A DNA stretch of 64,000 bases, taken from assembly GCF_024124765.2 (NCBI RefSeq), contig NZ_JAMXSR020000002.1, positions 1,759,001-1,823,000 on the forward strand, in the 5' to 3' direction. Shown piece by piece: positions 51,189-61,698 of this stretch; position 1 is the stretch's first letter; each line of letters opens with the position of its first letter. The notes below the pieces were generated by a model that searched no databases, was not told where the DNA came from, and was given only the letters and a program-made list of their open reading frames with translations. The stretch comes from Sphingomonas sp. H160509 (GTDB lineage: Bacteria; Pseudomonadota; Alphaproteobacteria; Sphingomonadales; Sphingomonadaceae). Made by a program: the position numbers and the translations under genes.

Positions 51189-52333
51189 TCACTGCCGCGT
51201 CAACTCGCGACCCACGATCATCCGCATGACCTGGTTCGTCCCCTCGAGGATCGAATGCACGCGCAGATCGCGCCAGAAGCGTTCGATCGGATAGTCCTGC
51301 AGATACCCATAGCCGCCATGCAGCTGCAACGCCCGGTCGACCACCGAAGAACCAGTATCCGTCGCGAGCCGCTTCGCCATCGCCGCAAACTTGGTCTTGT
51401 CGGGCGCGTTCGCTGTCACCTTCGCAGCCGCCATGTAAAGCAACGCGCGCGCCGCCTCCAATTCGGTCGCCATGTCCGCCACCATGAACTGCGTGTTCTG
51501 GAAGTCCGCGATCGCCTTCCCGAACTGTTTCCGATCCTTGGTATAACCAATCGCCTCGTCGAGACACCGCTGCGCGCCCCCAACGAGCACGCGCCGATGT
51601 TCAACCGCCCGCCGTCGAGCCCCATCATGGCGATCCGGAAGCCCTCGCCCTCGCCGCCGACCATGTTCGCCGCCGGCACGCGGACGCCGTCGAAGATCAC
51701 CTGCCGCGTCGGTTGCGAATGCCAGCCGAGCTTCTTCTCGTTCGCGCCGAACGACACGCCCGGCATGTCCTTCTCGATCACCAGGCACGAGATGCCCTTC
51801 GGCCCGTCCTCACCGGTGCGGACCATGGTGACATACACCTCGTTCTCGCCTGCCCCCGAGATGAACTGCTTCGAACCCGTCACGATCCAGTCGTCGCCAT
51901 CGCGAACCGCGCGCGTCTTCAACGCCGCCGCGTCGGAACCCGACCCCGGCTCGGTCAAGCAATAGCTGCTCAGCCGGTCCATCGTTACCATGCTGGGAAG
52001 ATACTTGTCCTTCACCGCAGCCGATCCGAACCGGTCGATCATCCACGCAGCCATGTTGTGGATGCTGATGAACGCCGACGTCGACGGGCAGCCGTACGAC
52101 ATCGCCTCCATGATCAACGCTGCCTCGAGCCGTCCCAGCGCGATCCCGCCGCTCTCCTCGCTGACGTAGATCGCCGCAAAGCCGAGCTCGGCTGCGGCCT
52201 TGATCGTCTCGCGCGGGAAGATGTGTTTCTCATCCCACTCGGCCGCATGCGGGGTGATCCGGTCGGCGGTAAAGCGGCGCGCGAGGTCCTGGATCTCGCG
52301 CTGGTCGTCGGTGAGGTCGAACTGGTTGGTCAT
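51189..52333 (-). CDS. Acyl-CoA dehydrogenase, probably isobutyryl-CoA specific (one frame error)
   Basis: FAD enzyme, restored ~381 residues. MTNQFDLTDDQREIQDLARR, YCLTEPGSGSDAAALKTRAV (flavin site), ANEKKLGWHSQPTRQVIFDG, and C-terminal LQLHGGYGYLQDYPIERFWR then RVHSILEGTNQVMRMIVGR. The catalytic Glu is that of EGTNQ. The frame breaks at five C 51577-51581; six gives CSLGGAQRCLDEA. Isobutyryl-CoA specificity is inferred from the neighbouring valine genes. Confidence 0.92.
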
Positions 52334-52345
52334 AGGTCTCTCTTC

Positions 52346-52428
52346 CGTCATGCTGGGCTCGACCCAGCATCCAGAGCCAGGAACGCCAAAACTGGTGGCT
52401 CTGAATCCTGACTTTCGTCAGGATGGCG
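52346..52428. repeat. Paired repeat left of the GIY-YIG gene
   Basis: CGTCATGCTGGGCTCGACCC...AGCATCCAGAGCC faces CTGAATCCTGACTTTCGTCA...GGATGGCG. Same family as 45711 and 52760. Confidence 0.85.
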
Positions 52429-52444
52429 ACTTGGGGGGAATGGT

Positions 52445-52810
52445 ATGGCTAGGCAACCGGCGGTCTATATCATGGCGAGCTGGCGCAACGGAACGCTGTA
52501 CGTCGGCGTGACGTCCAACCTGATGGCACGGATCGTTCAGCACCGCGAGGGGACATTCGATGGTTTCTCAAAACGATACGGCGTGAACCAACTGGTGTGG
52601 TTCGCGATGGCCGACACGATGGAAGCCGCCATTACCCGCGAGAAGCAGCTCAAGGTCTGGAAGCGCTCGTGGAAGATCGAATTGATCGAAACCGACAATC
52701 CTACGTGGCGCGATCTAGCCGAAGATTGGGGTTTTGATCCCCTATCCAGCCCACCCCCCGTCATCCTGACGAAAGTCAGGATCCAGAGCCACGGGCGTAG
52801 CGCCTCGTAA
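52445..52810 (+). CDS. GIY-YIG nuclease-domain protein
   Basis: 121 residues. VYIMASWRNGTLYVGVTSNL is the GIY-YIG core (VYI...YVG), followed by catalytic-type Arg in MARIVQHREG and Glu in EAAITREKQLKVWKRSWKIE. This short single-domain group has unknown physiological role. It is flanked on both sides by paired repeats; from PPVILTKVRIQSHGRS onward the C-terminus is encoded by the right-hand repeat itself, so the natural end of the domain is about residue 103. Alone on the plus strand inside a minus-strand catabolic cluster. Confidence 0.9.
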   Translation: MARQPAVYIMASWRNGTLYVGVTSNLMARIVQHREGTFDGFSKRYGVNQLVWFAMADTMEAAITREKQLKVWKRSWKIELIETDNPTWRDLAEDWGFDPLSSPPPVILTKVRIQSHGRSAS

Positions 52811-52841
52811 TTCTGGATCCTGGATCACGTCCAGGATGACG
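52760..52841. repeat. Paired repeat right of the GIY-YIG gene
   Basis: GTCATCCTGACGAAAGTCAG...GATCCAGAGCC faces TTCTGGATCCTGGATCACGT...CCAGGATGACGG. Its left half is inside the GIY-YIG coding frame. Confidence 0.87.
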
Positions 52842-52862
52842 GGAGATGGAGGGCAGCATCCC

Positions 52863-54390
52863 TCACCCCATCGTCGGGATAACGAACGCGTCGTTATTGC
52901 GCGCCGGCCCGCCATCCTCAGCCATCGCCGGCAGTGCAGACCCGTCCGGCCAGCGCTGCGTGATCGTCTTGACCTTGGTCCAGAACTTCACGCCTTCCAT
53001 CCCGTGCTGGTTGGTGTCGCCGAACGCCGAGCGCTTCCACCCGCCGAACGTATGATACGCCACCGGCACCGGGATCGGCACGTTGATGCCCACCATGCCC
53101 ACATTCACCCGCGCCGCGAACTCGCGCGCCGCGTGGCCGTTGCGCGTGAAGATCGCGACGCCGTTGCCGTATTGATGCTCGCTCGGCAGCCGCACCGCCT
53201 CCTCGAAATCGGCCGCGCGGACGATCTGGAGCAGCGGCCCGAAGATCTCCTCCTTGTACGCCGACATCTCCGTCGTCACGTGATCGAACAGCGACGGCCC
53301 GATGAAGAAACCCTTCTCATGCCCCTGCAACGCAAACCCGCGGCCATCGACCACCAGTTCCGCACCTTCGTCGACGCCGGTCTGGATCCAGTTCTCGATG
53401 CGGGTGCGATGTGCCGCGTTCACCACCGGCCCGTAATGCGCGTCGTTGTCCGTCGACACACCAACCCGCAAAGCAGCGATCGCCGGGATCAGCTTCTCGC
53501 GGAGGGCAATCGCGGTCTTCTCGCCCACCGGCACCACCACCGGCAGCGCCATGCAACGCTCGCCGGCCGAGCCAAACGCCGCGCCCGACAGGTCCGCGAC
53601 GACCTGGTCGAGGTCAGCGTCGGGCATGACGATGCCGTGGTTCTTCGCGCCGCCCATGGCCTGGACGCGCTTGCCCGCCTCGACGCCACGGCGGTACACG
53701 TAATGCGCGATGTCGGACGATCCGACGAAGCTGACCGCCGAGATCGCCGGATGATCGAGGATCGCATCGACCATTTCCCTTGTCGCCGTGGACGACCTGA
53801 AAGATGCCCTCGGGCAGCCCCGCCTCGACGAACAATTCGCCCAACCGCACCGGCACCGACGGATCACGCTCGGACGGCTTGAGGATGAAAGCATTGCCGG
53901 TGGCGATCGCGACGCCCGACATCCACAGCGGGATCATTGCCGGGAAGTTGAACGGCGTAATGCCCGCACCGATGCCAAGCGGCTGGCGCATCGAATAGAC
54001 GTCGATCCCCGGCCCGGCGCCCTGCGTATATTCGCCCTTCAGGATGTGCGGGATGCCGCAGCAGAACTCGATCACCTCGAGCCCGCGCTGGATGTCGCCC
54101 TTCGAGTCCGCGATCACCTTGCCGTGCTCGGACGAGAGCAGCCGCGCGAGTTCGTCCATGTTCGCCTCGACGAGCCGCTTGAACTCGAACATCACGCGCG
54201 CGCGACGCTGCGGATTGGTCGCCGCCCACCCCGGCTGCGCCTTCTGCGCCGCGGCGACGGCCGCATCCAGATCGGTCGCACCCGACAATCGCACGCGCGC
54301 CTGCACATCGCCCGAATTCGGGTCGAATACATCACCGAAGCGCTCGGCCGTGCTGGCCGCACCGCTAACGAAATTCTCGATAGTCCGCAT
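52863..54390 (-). CDS. mmsA: Methylmalonate-semialdehyde dehydrogenase (CoA-acylating) (one frame error)
   Basis: Converts methylmalonate semialdehyde to propionyl-CoA, the end of the valine branch. Restored ~508 residues. IENFVSGAASTAERFGDVFD, GITPFNFPAMIPLWMSGVAI, KPSERDPSVPVRLGELF, FVGSSDIAHYVYRRGVEAGK, catalytic Cys in FGSAGERCMALPVVV. The frame breaks at CCC 53777-53779; two gives HGDKEMVDAILDHPA. Divergent LysR regulator 106 bases away. Confidence 0.96.
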
Positions 54391-54496
54391 GGCATCCTCT
54401 TCTTGTTGCACGCACCGTCGGGCATAAGCGTTTCGCAGCCAAGCAGGGTTGTTTGCAGAATCGCTCTGCGAATATGCAGCATAGGGTGAGGCGTTC

Positions 54497-55416
54497 ATGG
54501 ATTGGGACGACGTCCGGTATTTCCTCGCTTTAGCGCGCACGCACCGGCTTGGGCCTGCCGCAAAACTGCTGGGACAGGACGCGACGACGGTCTCGCGGCG
54601 GCTGCAACGGCTGGAGCGGCGACTCCAGACGACGTTGTTCGAACAGACCGTCGCCGGATACGCGCTGACCGAACGCGGCGCGGCGCTGCTCGACCATGCC
54701 GAAACGATGGAGGCGTCCGCGCTTGGCATCCAGGAAGTCGTCGGCAACGACGCAGGCGTGCTCGCCGGGCCGATCCGGTTGAGCGTCTCGGAAGGCTTCG
54801 GCAGCCGCATCCTCGCGCCGCGTCTCGCGTCGTTCACCAACCAGCATCCTCGGATCGCGGTCGACCTGATCGCGTCGACAGGGTTCCTCAACCCGTCGCG
54901 GCGAGAGGCGGATATCGCGGTGATGCTCGCGCGGCCAAAGAGTGGCCCGTTGGTGGCGCGAAAACTCACCGACTATCACCTCGGCCTCTACGCGCATCCC
55001 GATCACCTCGCGCGGTCCGGACCGATCGCGACCACCGCGGACCTGATGCGGCACCGGCTGATCGGGTATGTGCCTGACATGATCTACGCCCCCCGAACTG
55101 CGCTATCTGGCCGAGATCGACGGGCGGCTCGATGCGTCGATCCGCAGTTCGAGTATCGTCGCGCAGGCCGAACTGATCGCGGCGGGGGGCGGGATGCGGG
55201 ATACTCCCGTGTTTCATCGGCGACCGTGTACCGGGGCTGGTCCGCGTGCTGCCCGACGCGGTCGACATCCAACGCTCGTTCTGGCTCGTCGTCCACCGCG
55301 ACGTCCGCCGAATCGCGCGGATCGACCGGTTCATCGCCTGGCTGGACTCGACCATCGCCGATCTGATGCCGCTCATGCTGGGGGCATCTTCCCCGCCGAT
55401 TGCCGCCCCAGAGTGA
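54497..55416 (+). CDS. LysR-family transcriptional regulator (two frame errors)
   Basis: Restored ~305 residues. N-terminal HTH: MDWDDVRYFLALARTHRLGP, then LLGQDATTVSRRLQRLERRL. Effector domain with LSVSEGFGSRILAPRLASF; restored C-terminal IVAQAELIAAGAGCGILPCF. Breaks: six C 55089-55094 and six G 55184-55189, each needing one fewer. Divergence from mmsA makes it the likely regulator of the valine genes, with 106 bases of shared promoter region. Confidence 0.9.
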
Positions 55417-55469
55417 GGCCCGTATAGATCGATGTTGCATGGCAGCATCGCCGGGCCTGGAGCAGCGCG

Positions 55470-55862
55470 TTGATCCCCAAACTCTATCACCAGATGATCG
55501 ACGCGATCGGCGACGGCACCGGCCTGCCCGATATCATCCTCCATATTCATGCAGGGATGGCGCTGTTGATGATCGCGCGGCTGATCACGCGGCGGTCGTT
55601 CGGGACGTTCATTCCATGGTGGGTGGTCGTCGCCGGAGAGGCGTTCAACGAGATCATGGACCGGCTTAACTTCGGGTCCTGGCGTTGGGAGGATACCTCG
55701 CTGGACATCGTCAACACGCTGCTGTGGCCGACGGTGATCTGTGTCGGCGTGCGGTTGCGGCCGATGATTGCGCAGCGGGTTGCGATCAAGACGGGTGAGG
55801 TGGAGACCAGGTCGGATGCTGTTGTCCCGGTGGAAAGCGTTCCCGTCGAGCCTGAGCGCTAA
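55470..55862 (+). CDS. Conserved-looking membrane protein, 130 residues
   Basis: TTG start at 55470 with GGAG eight bases before. Hydrophobic segments HIHAGMALLMIARLIT, TFIPWWVVVAGEAFNEI and IVNTLLWPTVICVGVRLRP. Acidic/aromatic loop MDRLNFGSWRWEDTSLD. The H...E...D pattern resembles VanZ-like or small hydrolase-like membrane proteins, but I do not recognise it with confidence. Function unknown. Confidence 0.7.
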   Translation: MIPKLYHQMIDAIGDGTGLPDIILHIHAGMALLMIARLITRRSFGTFIPWWVVVAGEAFNEIMDRLNFGSWRWEDTSLDIVNTLLWPTVICVGVRLRPMIAQRVAIKTGEVETRSDAVVPVESVPVEPER

Positions 55863-55865
55863 TCT

Positions 55866-55970
55866 GCCCCCCTCCCTGGAAGGGAGGGGGTTGGGGTGGG
55901 TCGGTCGGTTGGCTGGCGTTGAGCATCCCAAGCAGCCTACCACCCTAGCCCCCTCCCTTCCAGGGAGGGG
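55866..55970. repeat. Paired CCCTCCCTGGAAGGGAGGG repeat
   Basis: CCCCCTCCCTGGAAGGGAGG...GGGTTGGGGTGGGTCGG faces ACCCTAGCCCCCTCCCTTCC...AGGGAGGGG. A close relative is at 58441. Confidence 0.86.
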
Positions 55971-56024
55971 AACGCGTTGTAGGCGGGCTGGCTTGGTCTG
56001 CTCCAGCCAGCCAACCGACACGGC

Positions 56025-57107
56025 TCAACCCAGAGCGATGTAACGCTGCAGGTGATAATCCTCATCGCCCAACTGGTGGTCGATCATCACCAGCCGCTTG
56101 GCGTAGTGCGACACCGCATATTCCCACGTCATGCCGATGCCGCCGTGAAGCTGGATCGTCTCCTCCGCGACCAGTGCGCCGGTCCGCCCGATCGTATACT
56201 TCGCCGCAGCCAGAGCCCGGTCGCGCGCCTTCGCATCGTCGCCGTCGAACGCCGACGCCGCATTGATCACCGCCGAGTGCGCCTGCTCGATCTCCAAGAG
56301 AACCGTCGCCATCCGGTGCTGGAGCGCCTGGAACTTGCCGATCGGCACGCCGAACTGTTTCCGGTCGCGGAGGTAGCCGAGCGTCGCCTCCTTGACGAAC
56401 TCCATCGCGCCGACCGCTTCGGCCGACAGCGCGAGCAACCCCGCCCCGACCGCCGCATCGACGATCGCCTGCCCCTGCCCTTCGCCACCAACGCGCGCAT
56501 CCGCGCCGACAGTAACGTTCTCGAACGTCACATCACCGGCCGCGCCGCCTTCGACGACGTTGAAGCTGCGGACCGATACCCCCGCCGTATCCGCCGACAC
56601 GAGGAACACGAGCGGATCACCGTCCTGCTCGACGGTCACGACGAACACCGATGCCGCACCGGCCTGCGAAACGACAGCCTTCGTCCCATTGAGCGTCCAA
56701 CCATCGCCGCTCTCCGTCACGGTCACCGGCGTCGCGCCGTCATCATGCGCGAACGCGGCGATCGTCTCGCCGGACACGATTCCGGCGAGCGTTTCGTCAT
56801 GCCCGCCAGCCTTGGCCAGCGCACGCCCGGCCATCAGCGCGCCCAGGAACGGCTCAACCACCAGCGCGCGGCCGAGCGCCTCGAACACCACCATGATGTC
56901 GAACCCGCTGCCGCCGAAGCCGCCCGCCGCCTCGTCGAACAGCGCGGACACGATGCCAAGCTCGGTCAACTGCTGCCAGACCGCCGGGTCATACCCCGCC
57001 TCGCCATACGCGCCCGCGTTGCGCGTCTCGATCGGATACCCGTCGCGCAACGCCCGCACGAGCGTGTCGGCCAGCATGCGGCGGTCGTCGGTGTGTTCGA
57101 AGTTCAT
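56025..57107 (-). CDS. Acyl-CoA dehydrogenase (small partner subunit type)
   Basis: Intact, 360 residues, starting MNFEHTDDRRMLADTLVRAL. FAD-fold helix GGFGGSGFDIMVVFEALGRA, middle beta domain, and QLHGGIGMTWEYAVSHYAKR. The canonical flavin motif TEPGSGSD is absent (FAHDDGATPVTVTESGDGWT instead), which is typical of the weakly conserved half of paired, heteromeric acyl-CoA dehydrogenases. Five bases separate it from the partner gene upstream. Confidence 0.9.
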   Translation of the reverse strand: MNFEHTDDRRMLADTLVRALRDGYPIETRNAGAYGEAGYDPAVWQQLTELGIVSALFDEAAGGFGGSGFDIMVVFEALGRALVVEPFLGALMAGRALAKAGGHDETLAGIVSGETIAAFAHDDGATPVTVTESGDGWTLNGTKAVVSQAGAASVFVVTVEQDGDPLVFLVSADTAGVSVRSFNVVEGGAAGDVTFENVTVGADARVGGEGQGQAIVDAAVGAGLLALSAEAVGAMEFVKEATLGYLRDRKQFGVPIGKFQALQHRMATVLLEIEQAHSAVINAASAFDGDDAKARDRALAAAKYTIGRTGALVAEETIQLHGGIGMTWEYAVSHYAKRLVMIDHQLGDEDYHLQRYIALG

Positions 57108-57111
57108 GGTA

Positions 57112-58309
57112 TCACAGACCCAGGATGGCTTTGGAGATGATGTTCTTCTGGATCTCGTTCGACCCGCCGAAGATCGACAATTTGCGGTTGTTGAAATAGC
57201 TCGGCGCCGCCATTGCCGCATCCTCCGGCCCGACATCCTCGCCGTTCCACCCGGCCTCCAGAGCTTCGGGTATGTAGGGCGCCGCGTAGGAGCCGTACGC
57301 ACGACGGGTGAGCGAGGTTATCTCCTGGCGGATCTCGGTGCCCTTGATCTTGAGCATCGAACTCTCCGCGCCCGGCGCACCGCCACCCGCGACCGCCGCG
57401 AGCACGCGCAGGTTGGTCGTCTGCATGTTGGCCAGGTCGATCTCGACCCGCGCCATCCTAGCCGCGAACAGCGGATCGTCCGCCAGCGAGCGCCCGCCTT
57501 TCTTCTGCATCTGCGCGACTTCCTTCAGCCGCTCGAACGACGCGATCGAGAAGCCGACGCCGGCGATGTTGGTACGCTCATAGGTCAGCAGGTACTTGGC
57601 GTAAGTCCAGCCCATATTCTCTTCGCCAACAAGGTTCGCCACCGGCACTTCGACGTCGGTGAAGAACACCTCGTTCACCTCCTGCTCGCCGTCGATCAGC
57701 GTGATCGGGCGGACTTCGATGCCGGGCGACTTCATGTCGATGAGCAGGAACGAGATGCCCTCCTGCTTCTTAGCCGTCGCGTCGGTGCGGACGAGGCAGA
57801 AGATCATGTCGGCATGCTGGCCGAGCGTCGTCCACGTCTTCTGGCCGTTGACGACATAGACGTCGCCCTTCCGGACGGCAGTCGTCTTCAGGCCCGCGAG
57901 ATCGGAGCCGGCGCCCGGCTCGGAATACCCCCTGGCACCACCAGTCGGAGCCGTCGAGGATCCGCGGCAGCCACTGCTTCTTCTGCTCTTCGGAGCCGTA
58001 TTTGATCAGCACCGGGCCGAGCATGTTGACGCCGAACGGCACGACGCGGGGCGCATGCGCGAGCGCGGATTCATTGTCGAAGATGAACCGCTGGATCACG
58101 CTCCAGCCGGGACCGCCCCATTCCTCGGGCCAGTGGTTCGCCAGCCAACCGCGTTCGTTGAGGATCGCATGCCACTCCTCCATGTCCGATTTGCGCAGCC
58201 GCTTGCCTTCGCGGACCAGCGTAGAAAGACGCGCTGGGAGTTTGTCGCGAAAGAACGCGCGGACTTCCTCGCGAAAGGCTTCTTCCTCGGGCGTGAAGCT
58301 GAGATCCAT
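57112..58309 (-). CDS. Acyl-CoA dehydrogenase (FAD-binding partner) (one frame error)
   Basis: Restored ~398 residues. MDLSFTPEEEAFREEVRAFF, WPEEWGGPGWSVIQRFIFDN, then CQGYSEPGAGSDLAGLKTTA after dropping one C from five at 57928-57932, which restores the flavin motif. C-terminal SYFNNRKLSIFGGSNEIQKN then IISKAILGL. Start at ATG 58309 or 58315. With the downstream gene it likely forms a heteromeric dehydrogenase, as in steroid side-chain or branched acyl-CoA oxidation; substrate unknown. Confidence 0.92.
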
Positions 58310-58440
58310 GACCATGTGACTCCTGATGTTCGAGCCCGTGTGCCACAGTCAATCGCGGAATTGAAGGACCGGTATGGTCCGAAACGAAGAAAACGCAGTG
58401 TCGAACGACGCAGGTTAATCTGGACGGTATCCAACTTCTT

Positions 58441-58551
58441 CCCCCTTCCCTGAAAGGGGAGGGGTCGGGGGTGGGTCGGCCAGCTTGGGCCGAGCGCGTG
58501 CGTATGCGGAAGCCGACCCACCCCCAGCCCCCTCCCTTCCAGGAAGGGGAG
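58441..58551. repeat. Paired CCCTTCCCTGAAAGGGGAGG repeat
   Basis: CCCCCTTCCCTGAAAGGGGA...GGGGTCGGGGGTGGGTCGG faces CCGACCCACCCCCAGCCCCC...TCCCTTCCAGGAAGGGGAG. Same family as 55866, with a long inverted inner part. Confidence 0.87.
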
Positions 58552-58556
58552 CAGAA

Positions 58557-60096
58557 TCAGAACCGGTAGCTGATCCAGCCGGCGAGGAAGTCGGAGTTCT
58601 TGTACCCCGCATTCGTCAGCGCAGGCCCCGCGATCAGATGCTCGTAGCGCCCGGTGAACGACAGCCGCGAGGTGAACGGATACACCGCCTGGAACCGGAG
58701 CGTATCGGCGATCTTCTTGCCCCCGAAATTCTGCGTGCCGGCAAACGCCGAGCCGTTCGCGCGGTACACCGCATCGCTCGTCGTATCGCGCCACGAGCGC
58801 TGATATTCCGCGGTCAGCCGCAGCTTGTCGAACACGCTGAACGTCACGTTCGGCGCCAGCGCGACCAGGTTGGTTGGCGTCGCGAACAGCTGATAGCTGT
58901 AATAGATGTTGTTGCCGAACGGCGCCAACGAGTTGCGCAGCGTGCCGTTACCGTACGCGCCGCCGCCGCTCGCATAGTCCGCGTGGAAACCGACGCGCGG
59001 CGCGGACTTGCCCTCGCCGAGCTTGTAGGTCTGCGCCAGCAGGATCAGCCACGCCTTGATCGAGCGATTGTCGTACGAACCGCCCTGGTAATTGATCGTC
59101 CAGTCGAGATTGACCGGCCCCGCATCGCCCCAGACGTGCAGGCCATAGAAATTGCGGACTTCACGCGCATTTTCCGTGCCCCAAACCGCCGAACGATTGC
59201 GCAGGCGCCAGAGGAACGGATCGACGTACAGCTTCGAACCCCCGAACAGCGTCTCCGGCACGACGATGCCCGTCGAGATGCCCGAGAAGCGCCGCGCGCT
59301 CTCCGCATTGTCATCCTGTGTACCGCCATTGCCATACGCGGTCGGCTTGAAGTCGAACACGTCGGCGCGGATGCCGGCGGTGCGCGCCCAGGCGCGGAAG
59401 CCGTTGAAACCAAAGAACAACGTGTTGTTGTCGCGCGGCACGACCAGCAGGTTCGGGCCGTCGGCGAACGTCTGGCGGCCATAGCGCACGCCGACATCGA
59501 CATCGGCGACCGTCCCGGTCAGATCGACGAACGCCTGCTGCACGGCCAGCTTGTTGCGCAGGTTGGGCAGCGCGGTTCCGAGATTCTGACCCTCCAGCGT
59601 GCCGTGCGCGAGTTCGCCGTAGAAGCGGAGATGCTCACCGACATGCAGGTCGGCACCACCGAACAGGCGGAGAATGTCCTGCCGCTGTGCCTCGGTATCG
59701 CGCAGATTGGGGTTGGTGGTCTGGTTGACGCGCAACCGCGCCCTCGCCTGACAGCGTCAGATAGACGTCACCGTCACCGGCGATCGAGATGAACTTCAAC
59801 TGGTCGACGATGTCCTTGCGCTTCTTCGGGTCGCGCAGCTTCGACCAGTCCTCCGCCCAGCGCGACTGGTTGTAACCACCCGCCGTCACGCCGTCGCCGA
59901 TCGCGGCATTGGGATAGCTCTCGGCGATCGGCGAGGCTTCGGCGGTGCTCGACACGTCCTTGGCGCCGGCATTCGCCTGTCGCGAGGGCGGCGCTTCGGC
60001 CTGCGCCATCGCCGCGCTCGAAAAGGCCAGGGTGGAAAGTGCGGACGCGGCAAAGCCGGCCGCATACGCCATGCGGCGGATCGTCATCGAGGTCAT
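58557..60096 (-). CDS. Alginate-export-type outer-membrane porin (one frame error)
   Basis: Restored ~512 residues. Start ATG 60096; signal peptide SMTIRRMAYAAGFAASALST up to AAMAQ. Barrel body with VGVRYGRQTFADGPNLLVVP, FGFNGFRAWARTAGIRADVF, terminal KNSDFLAGWISYRF. These features match the alginate_exp/AlgE-like family common in sphingomonads. The frame breaks at CC 59736-59737; one C gives SGEGALRVNQTTNPN. It is co-directional with dctA and may pass dicarboxylates or other organic acids. Confidence 0.86.
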
Positions 60097-60147
60097 AAGC
60101 AAATATCCGGTACAGGACGCGGGACCGGCGAACCGGCCCCGTACGCG

Positions 60148-61494
60148 TCAGTGGGCGGTAGCAGCGGCGGGGATCGCCGCCGGCACGAACTCGGGAAGCT
60201 TGCCCGACAAGGCGGCATCAAGCTTGTCGCGGTCGAGACCGCCTTCCCAGCGGGCGACGACGATCGTCGCTACCGCGTTGCCGATGAAGTTGGTGAGGCT
60301 GCGGCACTCGCTCATGAAGCGGTCGACGCCGAGGATCAGCGCCATGCCCGCGATCGGCACCGTCGGCACGATCGACAGCGTCGCGGCCAGGGTGATGAAG
60401 CCCGCGCCGGTGACGCCCGCCGCACCCTTCGAAGAGATCATCGCGACGACCAGCAGCAGCAGTTCCTGCCCGAGCGTCAGGTGCGTGTTGGTCGCCTGCG
60501 CGATGAACAGCGCCGCCAGCGTCATGTAGATGTTGGTGCCGTCGAGGTTGAACGAATAACCGGTCGGCACGACCAGCCCGACGACCGACTTCTCGCAGCC
60601 GGCCGCCTCCATCTTCTGGATCAGGTTCGGCAGCGCGGCTTCCGAGGACGACGTCCCGAGCACCAACAGCAGCTCGGCCTTCAGATACTTGATCAGCTTG
60701 AAGATCGAGAAGCCGGTCAGGCGAGCGACGGTGCCGAGAATGACGACCACGAACAGCGCCGCGGTAAGATAGAACGTCGCGACCAAGGCACCGAGATTGG
60801 CAAGGCTGCCGATCCCGTATTTGCCGATCGTGAACGCGATCGCACCGAATGCGCCGAGCGGGGCTGCGCGCATCAGGATGCCGACCAGCTTGAAGACGAT
60901 CAGGCTGAGGCGCTCGAGGAAGTTCAGCACCGGCTTGGCAGGCTCGCCGACCAGGCTGAGCGAGATGCCGAACAGGATCGCGACGAGCAGGATCTGGAGG
61001 ATATTGCCCTCGGTGAACGCGCTGACCATCGTGTCCGGGATGATGCTCATCAGAAACCCGGTGATCGTCGTCTCGTGCGCCTTCACGGTGTAATCCGCGA
61101 TGCCCTTGGTATCGAGCGTGGCGGCGTCGATGTTCATCCCCGCGCCCGGCTGGACGACGTTGGCGACGATGAGCCCGACGATCAGCGCCAGCGTCGAGAA
61201 GAAAAGGAAGTAGGCGAACGCCTTGCCCGCGACGCGGCCGACCGAACCGAGCTCCTTCATGCCCGCGATGCCGGTAACGAGCGTCAGGAAGATCACCGGT
61301 GCGATGATCATCTTCACCAGCTTGATGAACGCATCGCCGAGCGGCTTCAGCGCCGCGCCGTACGTCGGATAGAAATGCCCGAGCGCCGCGCCGAGCGCGA
61401 TCGCGATCAGCACCTGGATATAGAGCTGGCCGCTCCAGCGCTTCCGCGCGGGCGTTTCCGCGACGCCATATGTCTGGGTGGGTAGGGTCAACAT
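60148..61494 (-). CDS. dctA: C4-dicarboxylate transporter DctA
   Basis: Inner-membrane Na+/H+ symporter for succinate, fumarate and malate (DAACS family). Intact, 448 residues from ATG 61494, with GGAGG just upstream. [19 protein letters not shown], the Ser-rich [16 protein letters not shown] and [20 protein letters not shown] are diagnostic, as is [14 protein letters not shown]. Divergent from dctB across 204 bases, consistent with control by DctBD. Confidence 0.97.
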   Translation of the reverse strand: MLTLPTQTYGVAETPARKRWSGQLYIQVLIAIALGAALGHFYPTYGAALKPLGDAFIKLVKMIIAPVIFLTLVTGIAGMKELGSVGRVAGKAFAYFLFFSTLALIVGLIVANVVQPGAGMNIDAATLDTKGIADYTVKAHETTITGFLMSIIPDTMVSAFTEGNILQILLVAILFGISLSLVGEPAKPVLNFLERLSLIVFKLVGILMRAAPLGAFGAIAFTIGKYGIGSLANLGALVATFYLTAALFVVVILGTVARLTGFSIFKLIKYLKAELLLVLGTSSSEAALPNLIQKMEAAGCEKSVVGLVVPTGYSFNLDGTNIYMTLAALFIAQATNTHLTLGQELLLLVVAMISSKGAAGVTGAGFITLAATLSIVPTVPIAGMALILGVDRFMSECRSLTNFIGNAVATIVVARWEGGLDRDKLDAALSGKLPEFVPAAIPAAATAH

Positions 61495-61698
61495 CGCCTC
61501 CTGGTATTCTCGTCCACTCACGCGGGACGTTGTGTGCGACGGTAATGCCGGGCCGGACCGGGGACTACAAGAGTGGGTTCACAAGCCCGCAAAACGTTGG
61601 TTTTAAGCCATTTATTGGCATACCGATTATTCTGACGTGTGGAAAATGTCGTGTTTCAGTAATAGCGTGACGGCTGCGTGTGTGATAATCCGCACAAA

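Noticed and set aside
61495..61698. Sigma54 promoter between dctA and dctB
   Set aside because: TTGGCATACCGATTATT resembles the -24 half but lacks the GC of the -12 half; nothing better on the other strand.
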